The position numbers and the translations under genes are program-made. From Massilia sp. Mn16-1_5 (GTDB lineage Bacteria; Pseudomonadota; Gammaproteobacteria; Burkholderiales; Burkholderiaceae_D), in NCBI RefSeq assembly GCF_004798585.1, contig NZ_PPXQ01000027.1, positions 1-46,026 of the forward strand: 46,026 nucleotides of DNA, written 5' to 3'. How positions within the stretch are numbered: the first letter of the stretch is position 1; each line of letters starts with the position of its first letter. The notes under the pieces were generated by a model that saw only the letters and a program-made list of their open reading frames with translations, was not told where the DNA came from and did no database searches. Below, piece after piece: positions 28,601 through 35,387 of the stretch.

Positions 28601-29728
28601 GTGCAGGACACGGACCCCATCCCCGCCAGCCGTATTGCATTGCTCACCGACTGGCTGCGCCTGGACGGCGCACGCGGGGTGGGGCTGCGGACTGCGCACC
28701 AGCTGCTCGAGGCCTTCGGTACGCCGCGGGCCATTTTTCAGGCCGGCCACGCCGCGCTGGCTGCGTACGTAGGACCGGCGCTGGCGAGCACGCTGTGCGC
28801 GCCGCCTTCAAGCGCCACGCGCACATTGATCGACACCACGCTCGCCTGGCTCGCGGCGCCGATGCACGATGTGCTGGTACTGGGCGACGCGGCTTACCCG
28901 CAAGCACTCGCCAACATTCCCGATCCACCGCTGCTGCTCTATATAAGAGGGCGCATCGAGCTGCTCGCGCGTCCGGCGCTGGCCATCGTCGGCAGCCGCA
29001 ATGCCACCGCGCAGGGCAGGGCGAATGCGGGCGCCTTCGCGGGGGCGCTATCCGATGCGGGTGTCTGCGTCGTGTCCGGCCTGGCGCTGGGCATCGATGC
29101 CGCGGCGCACGAAGGCGCATTGCGCGGCACCGGCTCCACGATCGCCGTGGTCGGCACCGGCGCCGACCTGTTCTATCCGACGCGCAATCGCGCACTCGCC
29201 GAACGCATTGCCAATGAGGGCTGCATCGTCAGCGAGTACGCACTCGGCACGCCGCCCACCAGCGGTAACTTCCCGCGCCGCAATCGCATCATCAGCGGCT
29301 TGTCTTCCGGCGTGCTCGTGATCGAGGCCGCTGCGCAATCGGGTTCGCTCATTACCGCGCGCGTGGCCGCCGAACAGGGCAGGGAGGTGTTCGCCTTGCC
29401 AGGCTCGATTCATGCGCCGCTGGCCAAGGGTTGCCATCAACTGATACGCGACGGCGCCCGTCTCGTGGAGACCGTGAACGAAGTGCTCGAAGCAATACAG
29501 ATGTCGCCGCTTGCAAGCACTACGCCTTCCGGCACGCAGGCTTTGCCGACCGAATCCAATTGCACGGAATTGCTTGCGCAACTCGGACACGAAGCACTCG
29601 ATGTCGACGCCTTATTGGAACGACTCGATACGACCATCGGTCAATTAAGCATGGGTTTATTGGCGCTCGAAATGGCCGGCATGATCGAACGTCTGCCAGG
29701 CGGAAAAGTGCAAAGAGTAATCGTTTAA
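28601..29728 (+). CDS. dprA: DNA-processing protein DprA
   Basis: DprA binds incoming single-stranded DNA and loads RecA during natural transformation. The 375-residue protein has an N-terminal helical (SAM-like) region (about 14-80) and a Rossmann DNA-binding core. The core includes AIVGSRNATAQG, VVSGLALGIDAAAHEGAL, VVGTGADLFYPTRN and the NFPRRNRIISGLS motif. The C-terminal winged-helix (about 310-375) is also present. The start is GTG at 28601, with GGAG ten bases upstream at the end of the LysM gene. The next gene is smg, the usual dprA-smg pairing. All expected DprA motifs are present; competence itself cannot be judged from this window. Confidence 0.95.
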   Translation: MQDTDPIPASRIALLTDWLRLDGARGVGLRTAHQLLEAFGTPRAIFQAGHAALAAYVGPALASTLCAPPSSATRTLIDTTLAWLAAPMHDVLVLGDAAYPQALANIPDPPLLLYIRGRIELLARPALAIVGSRNATAQGRANAGAFAGALSDAGVCVVSGLALGIDAAAHEGALRGTGSTIAVVGTGADLFYPTRNRALAERIANEGCIVSEYALGTPPTSGNFPRRNRIISGLSSGVLVIEAAAQSGSLITARVAAEQGREVFALPGSIHAPLAKGCHQLIRDGARLVETVNEVLEAIQMSPLASTTPSGTQALPTESNCTELLAQLGHEALDVDALLERLDTTIGQLSMGLLALEMAGMIERLPGGKVQRVIV

Positions 29729-29841
29729 TGCGCCCCGAATAGAATATTAAAAAGACGCATGTTTTCGATAATTACTCACAAGCCTATATGAACCGATAAG
29801 GCCGAAAAACGACGAAATTTCTTCCAGGGATGCGCACACAC

Positions 29842-29874
29842 GCAGCAAGCTTGTACCTGTACGAGCTTAGCTGC
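29842..29874 (+). promoter_or_regulatory. Hairpin immediately before smg
   Basis: The arms gcagc/gctgc and aagcttgtac/gtacgagctt stack into an imperfect stem of about 15 bp with one G-U pair, one bulged base and a tiny loop. The structure ends 15 bases before the smg ATG, where no clear Shine-Dalgarno sequence is seen. It could influence initiation or serve as an operator. Confidence 0.4.
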
Positions 29875-29889
29875 TACAGTAGCGTCACT

Positions 29890-30354
29890 ATGTTCGACAT
29901 CCTGGTCTATCTCTACGAGACGTACTATCGTCCCGAAGCCTGCCCCGAGCCGGCGGCACTGGCACGCAAACTCTCCGCCGTCGGTTTCGACGACTTCGAG
30001 ATTTGCGAAGCCATCGATTGGCTTACGGGTCTTACTGAAATGGCGGGCGAAGAGCTGGCCGACGTCGTCGCCTCCACCGGCACGCGCTACTATGTGGACG
30101 AGGAATACAACGAGCTCGGCAGCGCCGCGATCGGTTTCATCCAGTTCCTCGAAAGCGCCAAGCTGCTCACGCCGCTGCAGCGCGAAATCGTCATCGAGCG
30201 CGCGCTCGCGGTGGACGAATCGCCTGTCACCCTGAGCAAGCTGAAGATCATCGTGCTGATGATGATGTGGAGCCAGAACAAGGAACCGGATGCGCTGATC
30301 TTCGACGATCTGTTCGGTTCCGATGATGAACAGATTCCGCGCCAGTTGCACTGA
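29890..30354 (+). CDS. smg: Smg family protein (DUF494)
   Basis: This 154-residue acidic cytosolic protein belongs to the Smg/DUF494 family and is usually encoded after dprA. It starts MFDILVYLYETYY, the hallmark of the family, and continues with helical segments through LSKLKIIVLMMMWSQNKEPD to a short C-terminal tail. The molecular function is unknown. The frame extends 20 residues upstream to 29830, but that stretch covers the hairpin at 29842-29874 and does not resemble Smg N-termini, so I prefer 29890. A strong bidirectional terminator follows. Confidence 0.93.
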   Translation: MFDILVYLYETYYRPEACPEPAALARKLSAVGFDDFEICEAIDWLTGLTEMAGEELADVVASTGTRYYVDEEYNELGSAAIGFIQFLESAKLLTPLQREIVIERALAVDESPVTLSKLKIIVLMMMWSQNKEPDALIFDDLFGSDDEQIPRQLH

Positions 30355-30380
30355 GCGATGGTGACGAGTTAAGAATCGAT

Positions 30381-30413
30381 AAAAAAAACTCCCGCACGGC
30401 GGGAGTTTTTTTT
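30381..30413. terminator. Bidirectional Rho-independent terminator
   Basis: A long stem formed by aaaaaaaactcccgc and gcgggagttttttt has a 3-base loop. It has A-runs before and T-runs after it, so it works on both strands. It lies between the convergent smg and ohr genes. Confidence 0.93.
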
Positions 30414-30422
30414 GCGCCTCGA

Positions 30423-30848
30423 TCAGACGATATTCAGCGTCACATCGATATTGCCGCGCGTCGCGTTCGAATAAGGGCAGACCACGTGCGCCTTCTGCAC
30501 CAGCGCGTCGGCCTGCTCGCGCGCCATGCCGGGAACTGAGACGTTCAGTGTCACTTCGATACCGAAGCCGGTCGGCAGCGGGCCGATGCCGACGTCGGCT
30601 GCGATCGAGGTATCGGCCGGTAATGCCACCTTTTCTTTTGCCGCCACGAATTTCAGCGCGCCGATGAAGCAGGCCGCATAGCCGGCTGCGAACAGCTGTT
30701 CCGGATTGGTGCCGGCGCCGCCCGCGCCGCCCAGCTCGCGTGGCGTGGACAGGGAGACGTTGAGTTGCTCGTCGGACGACACGGCGCGGCCGTCGCGGCC
30801 CCCGGTGGCGGTTGCGTGGGCGACATACAAGGTTTTTTCGAGGGACAT
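30423..30848 (-). CDS. ohr: Organic hydroperoxide resistance protein Ohr
   Basis: Ohr is a lipoyl-dependent thiol peroxidase that reduces organic and fatty-acid hydroperoxides. The 141-residue protein has the two redox cysteines at the expected places: Cys60 (FAAGYAACF) and Cys124 (VVCPYSNATRG). The Glu of TNPEQL and a conserved Arg also belong to the site. I chose ATG at 30848, preceded by TTGGAGAACAAC; the frame reaches further but into a spacer. A MarR-type regulator gene with reactive cysteines lies directly upstream on the same strand, which identifies this as the Ohr and not the OsmC branch. Candidate operator half-sites lie at 30911-30937. Confidence 0.94.
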   Translation of the reverse strand: MSLEKTLYVAHATATGGRDGRAVSSDEQLNVSLSTPRELGGAGGAGTNPEQLFAAGYAACFIGALKFVAAKEKVALPADTSIAADVGIGPLPTGFGIEVTLNVSVPGMAREQADALVQKAHVVCPYSNATRGNIDVTLNIV

Positions 30849-30910
30849 GTTGTTCTCCAAAAGCGTGGTCATGAAAAGGCAGCGCCGCACCACGAGGCGG
30901 ATCGCTGTCG

Positions 30911-30937
30911 ATTAAATCGCGCACTACTTAAATGCGC
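30911..30937. promoter_or_regulatory. Candidate OhrR half-sites before ohr
   Basis: ATTAAATCGC (30911-30920) and the similar TTAAATGCGC (30928-30937) lie about 65-90 bases upstream of ohr. The first is identical to a half-site repeated in the ohrR upstream region (inverted, at 31482-31491) and nearly identical to the arms of the palindrome at 31456-31475. Confidence 0.5.
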
Positions 30938-30957
30938 GCAGGTGTACTGCACAATCC

Positions 30958-30981
30958 GGCCCTGCCGCCAGAGGCAGGGCC
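30958..30981. terminator. Hairpin between ohrR and ohr
   Basis: A perfect 9-bp stem (ggccctgcc / ggcagggcc) with a 6-base loop starts 10 bases after the ohrR stop on the minus strand. No T-run follows, so it may be an RNA-stabilising or partial-termination structure and not a strong terminator. Confidence 0.45.
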
Positions 30982-30990
30982 GCAAGCCGC

Positions 30991-31446
30991 TTAACTGTGT
31001 TGCGCCAGGCTGGCGCGCAACTGTTCCAGGTCGCGCCGGATCGCCTGCAATTCCTCGGGCTTGCAACCGGATGCGCAAAACGCGCCTTCCGGTACCGCGC
31101 GCGCCTTGCTGCGCAGCGCGCGTCCCGCGTCCGTCAGGCTGACCAGCACCTGGCGCTCGTCTTCGAGGCCGCGCTCGCGCACCACCAGCCCGGCAGCCTG
31201 CAGGCGCTTGAGCAGCGGCGTCAGCGTGGCCGAATCCAGGAACAGGCGCTCGCCCAGGCTGGAAACGGTGACGCCGTCGCCTTCCCACAGCACCAGCATC
31301 ACCAGGTATTGCGGATAGGTCAGGCCCAGGTCGGCCAGCAGGCGCCGGTACACCTTGGTCATGGCCAGGTTGGCCGAGTACAGGGCGAAACAGAGCTGGC
31401 TGTCGAGGCGCAACAGCGCGTCGTTCTTGGCGGATTTGCTTGTCAT
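30991..31446 (-). CDS. ohrR: MarR-family organic peroxide sensor OhrR
   Basis: This 151-residue winged-helix repressor has the peroxide-sensing Cys19 in SQLCFALYSA, the classic OhrR N-terminal segment. The recognition region is LGERLFLDSATLTPLLKRL, and the wing follows (ERGLEDERQVLVSLTDAG). Cys124 and Cys128 near the C-terminus suggest the two-cysteine type, in which oxidation gives an intersubunit disulfide and release from DNA. The neighbouring ohr gene is its expected target. A 20-bp perfect palindrome lies 10-29 bases upstream of its ATG, so autoregulation is likely. Confidence 0.93.
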   Translation of the reverse strand: MTSKSAKNDALLRLDSQLCFALYSANLAMTKVYRRLLADLGLTYPQYLVMLVLWEGDGVTVSSLGERLFLDSATLTPLLKRLQAAGLVVRERGLEDERQVLVSLTDAGRALRSKARAVPEGAFCASGCKPEELQAIRRDLEQLRASLAQHS

Positions 31447-31455
31447 GCATGCAGT

Positions 31456-31475
31456 TTAGATCGCGCGCGATCTAA
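31456..31475. promoter_or_regulatory. Perfect palindrome upstream of ohrR, probable OhrR operator
   Basis: ttagatcgcgcgcgatctaa is a perfect 20-bp inverted repeat 10 bases upstream of the ohrR start. A further half-site, gcgatttaat, follows at 31482-31491. It matches the half-site seen before ohr. The position allows it to overlap the promoter and block transcription of ohrR. Confidence 0.7.
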
Positions 31476-31547
31476 TTGCAAGCGATTTAATTGGCAACAT
31501 CATGTCCCTGGCCGGCTGTCGTGCCAGCCAGGGAAGCCACGGACGAC

Positions 31548-32000
31548 TCAGCGCTTCTTGTCCGTGCCCGCCAGCCCGGCGCCGTAGTCCGAACCCGGCT
31601 GCTCCGGATGGCCGCGTCCGCCCGATCCGGCGCCGGCCGATTGCTGCGATCCCGCACCCAGGCCAGATTCCTGGGAACCGGCATGCTGGCGCTGCTCGAG
31701 GCCGCCGGCGCCCGACTGCTGCGACATGCCGAGCCGGTCCGCTTCCGCCTGGGCCTGCATTCGTTGCCCCTGCTGGCGTGCGCTGCGGCCGCCGCTCTGC
31801 GAGCCCGGCCCGCCGCGCGAACCGGCGTCGGTCGCCTGCATCTTGCCGGCCTGCGAACCGAGCCCCACATCCGACTGGCGGTTGCCCGCACCGGAACCGG
31901 GCGATTTGCCCTGCTGGCTTTCGGGCGCCACCGGCACCATCTTTTCGCGCCGGACACTGCGACCGTGCTCGTTTACCATGCCCTTGTGTTTGTCGCTCAT
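31548..32000 (-). CDS. Hypothetical Gln/Gly/Ser-rich disordered protein
   Basis: This 150-residue hydrophilic protein has no predicted membrane segment or signal peptide. It opens MSDKHKGMVNEHGRSVRREK and then consists largely of Gln, Gly, Ser, Ala and charged residues (GSQSGGRSARQQGQRMQAQA, GSQESGLGAGSQQSAGAGSG), ending DKKR. Such composition implies intrinsic disorder. A strong CAGGAGG site seven bases before the ATG shows that it is a real gene. I do not recognise a family. Short stress-induced hydrophilins have a similar look, but no hallmark motif is present. Its neighbours are ohrR and topB. Confidence 0.72.
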   Translation of the reverse strand: MSDKHKGMVNEHGRSVRREKMVPVAPESQQGKSPGSGAGNRQSDVGLGSQAGKMQATDAGSRGGPGSQSGGRSARQQGQRMQAQAEADRLGMSQQSGAGGLEQRQHAGSQESGLGAGSQQSAGAGSGGRGHPEQPGSDYGAGLAGTDKKR

Positions 32001-32341
32001 GGTCGATCCTCCTGAAACGGCGCGTGGGCGCCAACAGGGCCGATCATGCGCGCCGACCCGGTCTGCTTGTATCGGAATGCCGGATGCGAGGCTGTAGGAA
32101 AGCGCCCACCATTAAGATATATGCTCGCGTTGCGGGCGCGCCACGGCCGTGCACCCAATGGCGCGCTGCACAAGGAAGGTGCAGAGCCTACTTGCGAACA
32201 GCGCGATAACGCGCTTATCATTGGCCGCTCATTTAAGACTGTTACTACTAAGACATTAGATCGTGTCGCGTTGCTGACCGTTTCGCTAAAGCATGTATGA
32301 TGCGCAGGCCAAACAATATATATAAGTAAGACGAGAACCCT
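32001..32341. other. Intergenic region between the disordered-protein gene and topB
   Basis: This 341-base divergent gap has no supported gene. It holds the ribosome-binding site of the leftward gene (32003-32010), a 6-bp hairpin ctgcac/gtgcag at 32166-32184, two overlapping palindromes at 32200-32219 (agcgcg-ataa-cgcgct and gataa-cgcgc-ttatc), and the topB promoter near 32273-32301. Confidence 0.5.
32273..32301 (+). promoter_or_regulatory. Putative topB promoter
   Basis: CTGACC (32273-32278) and TATGAT (32296-32301) are separated by 17 bases. Transcription would start about 33 bases before the topB ATG. The hexamers are imperfect matches to consensus. Confidence 0.45.
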
Positions 32342-34993
32342 ATGACCAAAACCCTCATCATCGCCGAGAAGCCATCTGTCGCGAACGACATCGCGAAGAC
32401 GCTGGGCGGCTTCACGAAGCACGATGAGTATTTCGAAAACGACGAATACATCCTGTCGTCCGCCGTCGGCCACCTGCTGGAAATCGCGGTGCCCGAGGAA
32501 TACGACGTCAAGCGCGGCAAATGGAGCTTTACTCACCTGCCAATGATTCCGCCTTACTTCGCGCTGAATCCGATCGCCAAGACGGAATCGCGCCTCAAGG
32601 TGCTGAACAAGCTCATCAAACGCAAGGATGTCTCCACCCTGATCAACGCATGCGACGCGGGCCGTGAAGGTGAATTGATCTTCCGCCTGATCGCGCAGAA
32701 CGCGAAGGCCAAGCAGCCTGTCAAGCGCCTGTGGCTGCAGTCGATGACGCCGACCGCGATCCGCGAAGGCTTCCGCAACCTGCGCAGCGACGAGGAAATG
32801 CTGCCGCTGGCCGATGCCGCGCGCTGCCGTTCGGAAGCGGACTGGCTGATCGGCATTAACGGCACCCGCGCCATGACCGCCTTCAACTCGAAGGAGGGCG
32901 GCTTCTACCTGACGACCGTGGGCCGCGTGCAGACGCCGACCCTGTCGATCGTGGTCGAGCGCGAGGAAAAGATCAAGAAATTCGTTCCGCGCGATTACTG
33001 GGAAGTGCGCGCGGAATTCGTGTGCGCCGCCGGCGTCTACGAAGGGCGCTGGCTCGACCAGAATTTCAAGAAGGACGAGAACGATCCGGAAAAGCGCGCC
33101 GAGCGCCTGTGGAGCAAGACGGCCGCCGATTCGATCGCCGCCGCCTGCCGCGGCAAGCAGGGCGTCGTCACCGAGGAATCGAAGCCGACCACTTCGATGG
33201 CGCCGGCCCTGTTCGACCTGACCTCGCTGCAGCGCGAGGCCAACGGCCGCTTCGGCTTCTCGGCCAAGAACACCCTGGGCCTGGCCCAGGCGCTGTACGA
33301 AAAGCACAAGGTGCTGACCTATCCGCGTACCGATTCGCGCCACCTGCCGGAGGACTACATCGGCACCGTGAAGTCGACCATGGAATCGCTGGCCGAGAAC
33401 CATAATTACCACCAGTTCGCCAAGCAGATCAGCAAGAACGGCTGGGTCAAGCCGAACAAGCGCATCTTCGACAACACCAAGATCTCGGACCACTTCGCGA
33501 TCATCCCGACCGGTGTCGCGCCGAAGAACCTGACCGAGCCGGAACAAAAGCTGTACGACCTCGTTACGCGCCGCTTCATGGCCGTCTTCTTCCCGCCGGC
33601 CGAGTTCCTGGTCACGACCCGCTTCACCGAAGTCTCGGGCCACCAGTTCAAGACCGAGGGCAAGGTCATGACCAACCCCGGTTGGCTGGCCATCTACGGC
33701 AAGGACACCACGGGCGACGACAAGGACGGCGCCACGCTGGTGCCGGTGGCGAAAGGCGAGAAGGTCCTGACCGACAAGATCACCGCCAACGGCCTGGTCA
33801 CGAAACCGCCTGCGCGCTATAGCGAAGCGACGCTGCTGTCGGCAATGGAAGGCGCCGGCAAGCTGGTCGACTCCGATGAACTGCGCGACGCGATGGCCGG
33901 CAAGGGCCTCGGTACGCCGGCGACGCGCGCGGCCATCATCGAAGGCCTGCTGACCGAGAAATACCTGATCCGCGAAGGACGCGAACTGATCCCGACGGCG
34001 AAAGCGTCGCAGCTGATGACCTTGTTGCGCGGCCTGGGCGTCAACGAACTGACGGCGCCGGAACTGACCGGCGAGTGGGAATACAAGCTGTCGCAGATGG
34101 AGAAGGGCAAGATTTCGCGCGAAGAGTTCATGCGCGAGATCGCGCAGATGACGCAAATCATCGTCAAGCGCGCCAAGGAATACGACAACGACACGATTCC
34201 CGGCGAGTACGCCACCCTGAAGACGCCGTGCCCGAACTGCGCCGGCGTGGTCAAGGAAAACTACCGCCGCTTCGCCTGCACCAAGTGCGACTTCTCGATG
34301 AGCAAGACGCCGGGCAGCCGCCAGTTCGAGATCGAGGAAGTCGAAGAGCTGCTGGAGAAGCGCACCATCGGTCCGCTGCAGGGCTTCCGTTCGAAGATGG
34401 GGCGTCCGTTCGCGGCCATCCTGCGCATCGTGCGCGACGAGGAAATCGGCAACTTCAAGCTGGAATTCGACTTCGGCCAGGACCAGGCCGAGGGCGAAGA
34501 GGGCGAAGGCGTCGACTTCACCGGCCAGACCGCGCTGGGACCGTGCCCGAAATGCTTCGGCGGCGTCTACGAGATGGGCCTGGCCTATGTCTGCGAGAAG
34601 AGCGTGACCAAGCCGAAGACCTGCGATTTCCGCAGCGGCCGCATCATCCTGCAGCAGGAAATCCTGCCCGAGCAGATGGCCAAGCTCCTCAACGAGGGCA
34701 AGACCGACCTGTTGCCGGGCTTCGTTTCGCAGCGTACGCGCCGCCCGTTCAAGGCTTACCTGACGCGCGCCAAGGACGGCAAGATCAGCTTCGAGTTCGA
34801 GGAACGCAAGGGCAAGCCGGCAGCCAAGGGCAAGGCCGCAGCGGCGAACGATGCCGAGGGTGGTGAAGGCGAGGGCGCAGCCGCCGCGGTCAAGGCGGCG
34901 AAGAAGCCGGCGGCTAAAGCTGCCGCCAAGCCGGCTGCGAAGAAAGCCGCCGCCAAGCCGGCTGCCAAGCGCGCCGCCGCTTCCAAGAAGTAA
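32342..34993 (+). CDS. topB: DNA topoisomerase III (TopB-like) with zinc fingers and basic tail
   Basis: This type IA topoisomerase decatenates and relaxes DNA. The 883-residue protein (E. coli TopB 653) begins with a Toprim domain (LIIAEKPSVANDIA, and acidic NACDAGREGELIFR). It has active-site Tyr327 in LTYPRTDSRHLP and the rest of the toroid. After about residue 625 it carries two cysteine clusters, one from Cys630 (CPNC...CTKC) and one from Cys735 (CPKC...CEKS...CDF). The end is a 60-residue Lys/Ala tail (from about 823) resembling histone-H1-like or AlgP repeats. I call it TopB for its N-terminal sequence; TopA usually lacks the AEKPSVA start. It has its own terminator. Confidence 0.93.
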   Translation: MTKTLIIAEKPSVANDIAKTLGGFTKHDEYFENDEYILSSAVGHLLEIAVPEEYDVKRGKWSFTHLPMIPPYFALNPIAKTESRLKVLNKLIKRKDVSTLINACDAGREGELIFRLIAQNAKAKQPVKRLWLQSMTPTAIREGFRNLRSDEEMLPLADAARCRSEADWLIGINGTRAMTAFNSKEGGFYLTTVGRVQTPTLSIVVEREEKIKKFVPRDYWEVRAEFVCAAGVYEGRWLDQNFKKDENDPEKRAERLWSKTAADSIAAACRGKQGVVTEESKPTTSMAPALFDLTSLQREANGRFGFSAKNTLGLAQALYEKHKVLTYPRTDSRHLPEDYIGTVKSTMESLAENHNYHQFAKQISKNGWVKPNKRIFDNTKISDHFAIIPTGVAPKNLTEPEQKLYDLVTRRFMAVFFPPAEFLVTTRFTEVSGHQFKTEGKVMTNPGWLAIYGKDTTGDDKDGATLVPVAKGEKVLTDKITANGLVTKPPARYSEATLLSAMEGAGKLVDSDELRDAMAGKGLGTPATRAAIIEGLLTEKYLIREGRELIPTAKASQLMTLLRGLGVNELTAPELTGEWEYKLSQMEKGKISREEFMREIAQMTQIIVKRAKEYDNDTIPGEYATLKTPCPNCAGVVKENYRRFACTKCDFSMSKTPGSRQFEIEEVEELLEKRTIGPLQGFRSKMGRPFAAILRIVRDEEIGNFKLEFDFGQDQAEGEEGEGVDFTGQTALGPCPKCFGGVYEMGLAYVCEKSVTKPKTCDFRSGRIILQQEILPEQMAKLLNEGKTDLLPGFVSQRTRRPFKAYLTRAKDGKISFEFEERKGKPAAKGKAAAANDAEGGEGEGAAAAVKAAKKPAAKAAAKPAAKKAAAKPAAKRAAASKK

Positions 34994-35010
34994 TCCCTGC
35001 AAGGGGACAT

Positions 35011-35044
35011 AAAAAAACCGCGATCCTCGGATCGCGGTTTTTTT
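35011..35044 (+). terminator. Rho-independent terminator of topB
   Basis: Stem ccgcgatc/gatcgcgg (35018-35025 and 35030-35037) has a 4-base loop, flanked by an A-run and followed by TTTTTTT. It begins 18 bases after the topB stop. The flanking A-run also gives a T-tract on the minus strand, so it may serve the small leftward gene too. Confidence 0.93.
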
Positions 35045-35133
35045 GTTCGGTGTTATTCGGTATTCTGTTTATACCGTTACCCGATTCGGATAAGACCAGG
35101 TCGCGCGCATCGCGGCGTCCCTGGCCGAAGGGC

Positions 35134-35343
35134 TCACTCCTGCCAATCCTGCAGCGCGCGGATCGCGGCTTCGCCATTGCGGATCGCCTTCACGCGCCGC
35201 ACGACTTCGTCGCGCCACGCTTCGTCGGCATCCTGGTCGGCGGGGCCATCGATGTCTTGCAACAGGATGCGCAGCACCTCATGCTTTTCGTCGGCATTCA
35301 GGAGCTGGATTTTTTCGCACACTTCGGCAAGCATGGTCGACAT
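35134..35343 (-). CDS. Putative addiction-module component, antitoxin-like (orphan)
   Basis: This 69-residue acidic protein is mostly helical: MSTMLAEVCEKIQLLNADEK, then a Trp-containing segment (ADEAWRDEVVRRVKAIRNGE) and a short C-terminus. The LNADEKHEVLRILL start and the EAWRDEVxRRVxAIRxGE pattern match the small putative addiction-module family (TIGR02574/PF09720-like), whose members often accompany a RelE-type toxin. No RelE-like frame lies within the 90 bases to the topB terminator or upstream. AGG lies eight bases before the ATG. Function is unproven. Confidence 0.72.
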   Translation of the reverse strand: MSTMLAEVCEKIQLLNADEKHEVLRILLQDIDGPADQDADEAWRDEVVRRVKAIRNGEAAIRALQDWQE

Positions 35344-35387
35344 CGGTAAACCTCACAAGAATAGTGAGTTCGATATTAACGCGAGTT

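Noticed and set aside
32046..32300. 84-codon plus-strand frame in the gap before topB
   Set aside because: Poor codon bias for this genome, no ribosome-binding site, and overlap with the probable topB promoter.
31997..35002. Long open frame antisense to topB (1001 codons)
   Set aside because: topB has complete Toprim and active-site motifs; the antisense frame is a composition artefact.
35045..35133. Searched for a RelE-type toxin next to the addiction-module gene
   Set aside because: No frame with RelE features; only the topB terminator and spacer sequence.
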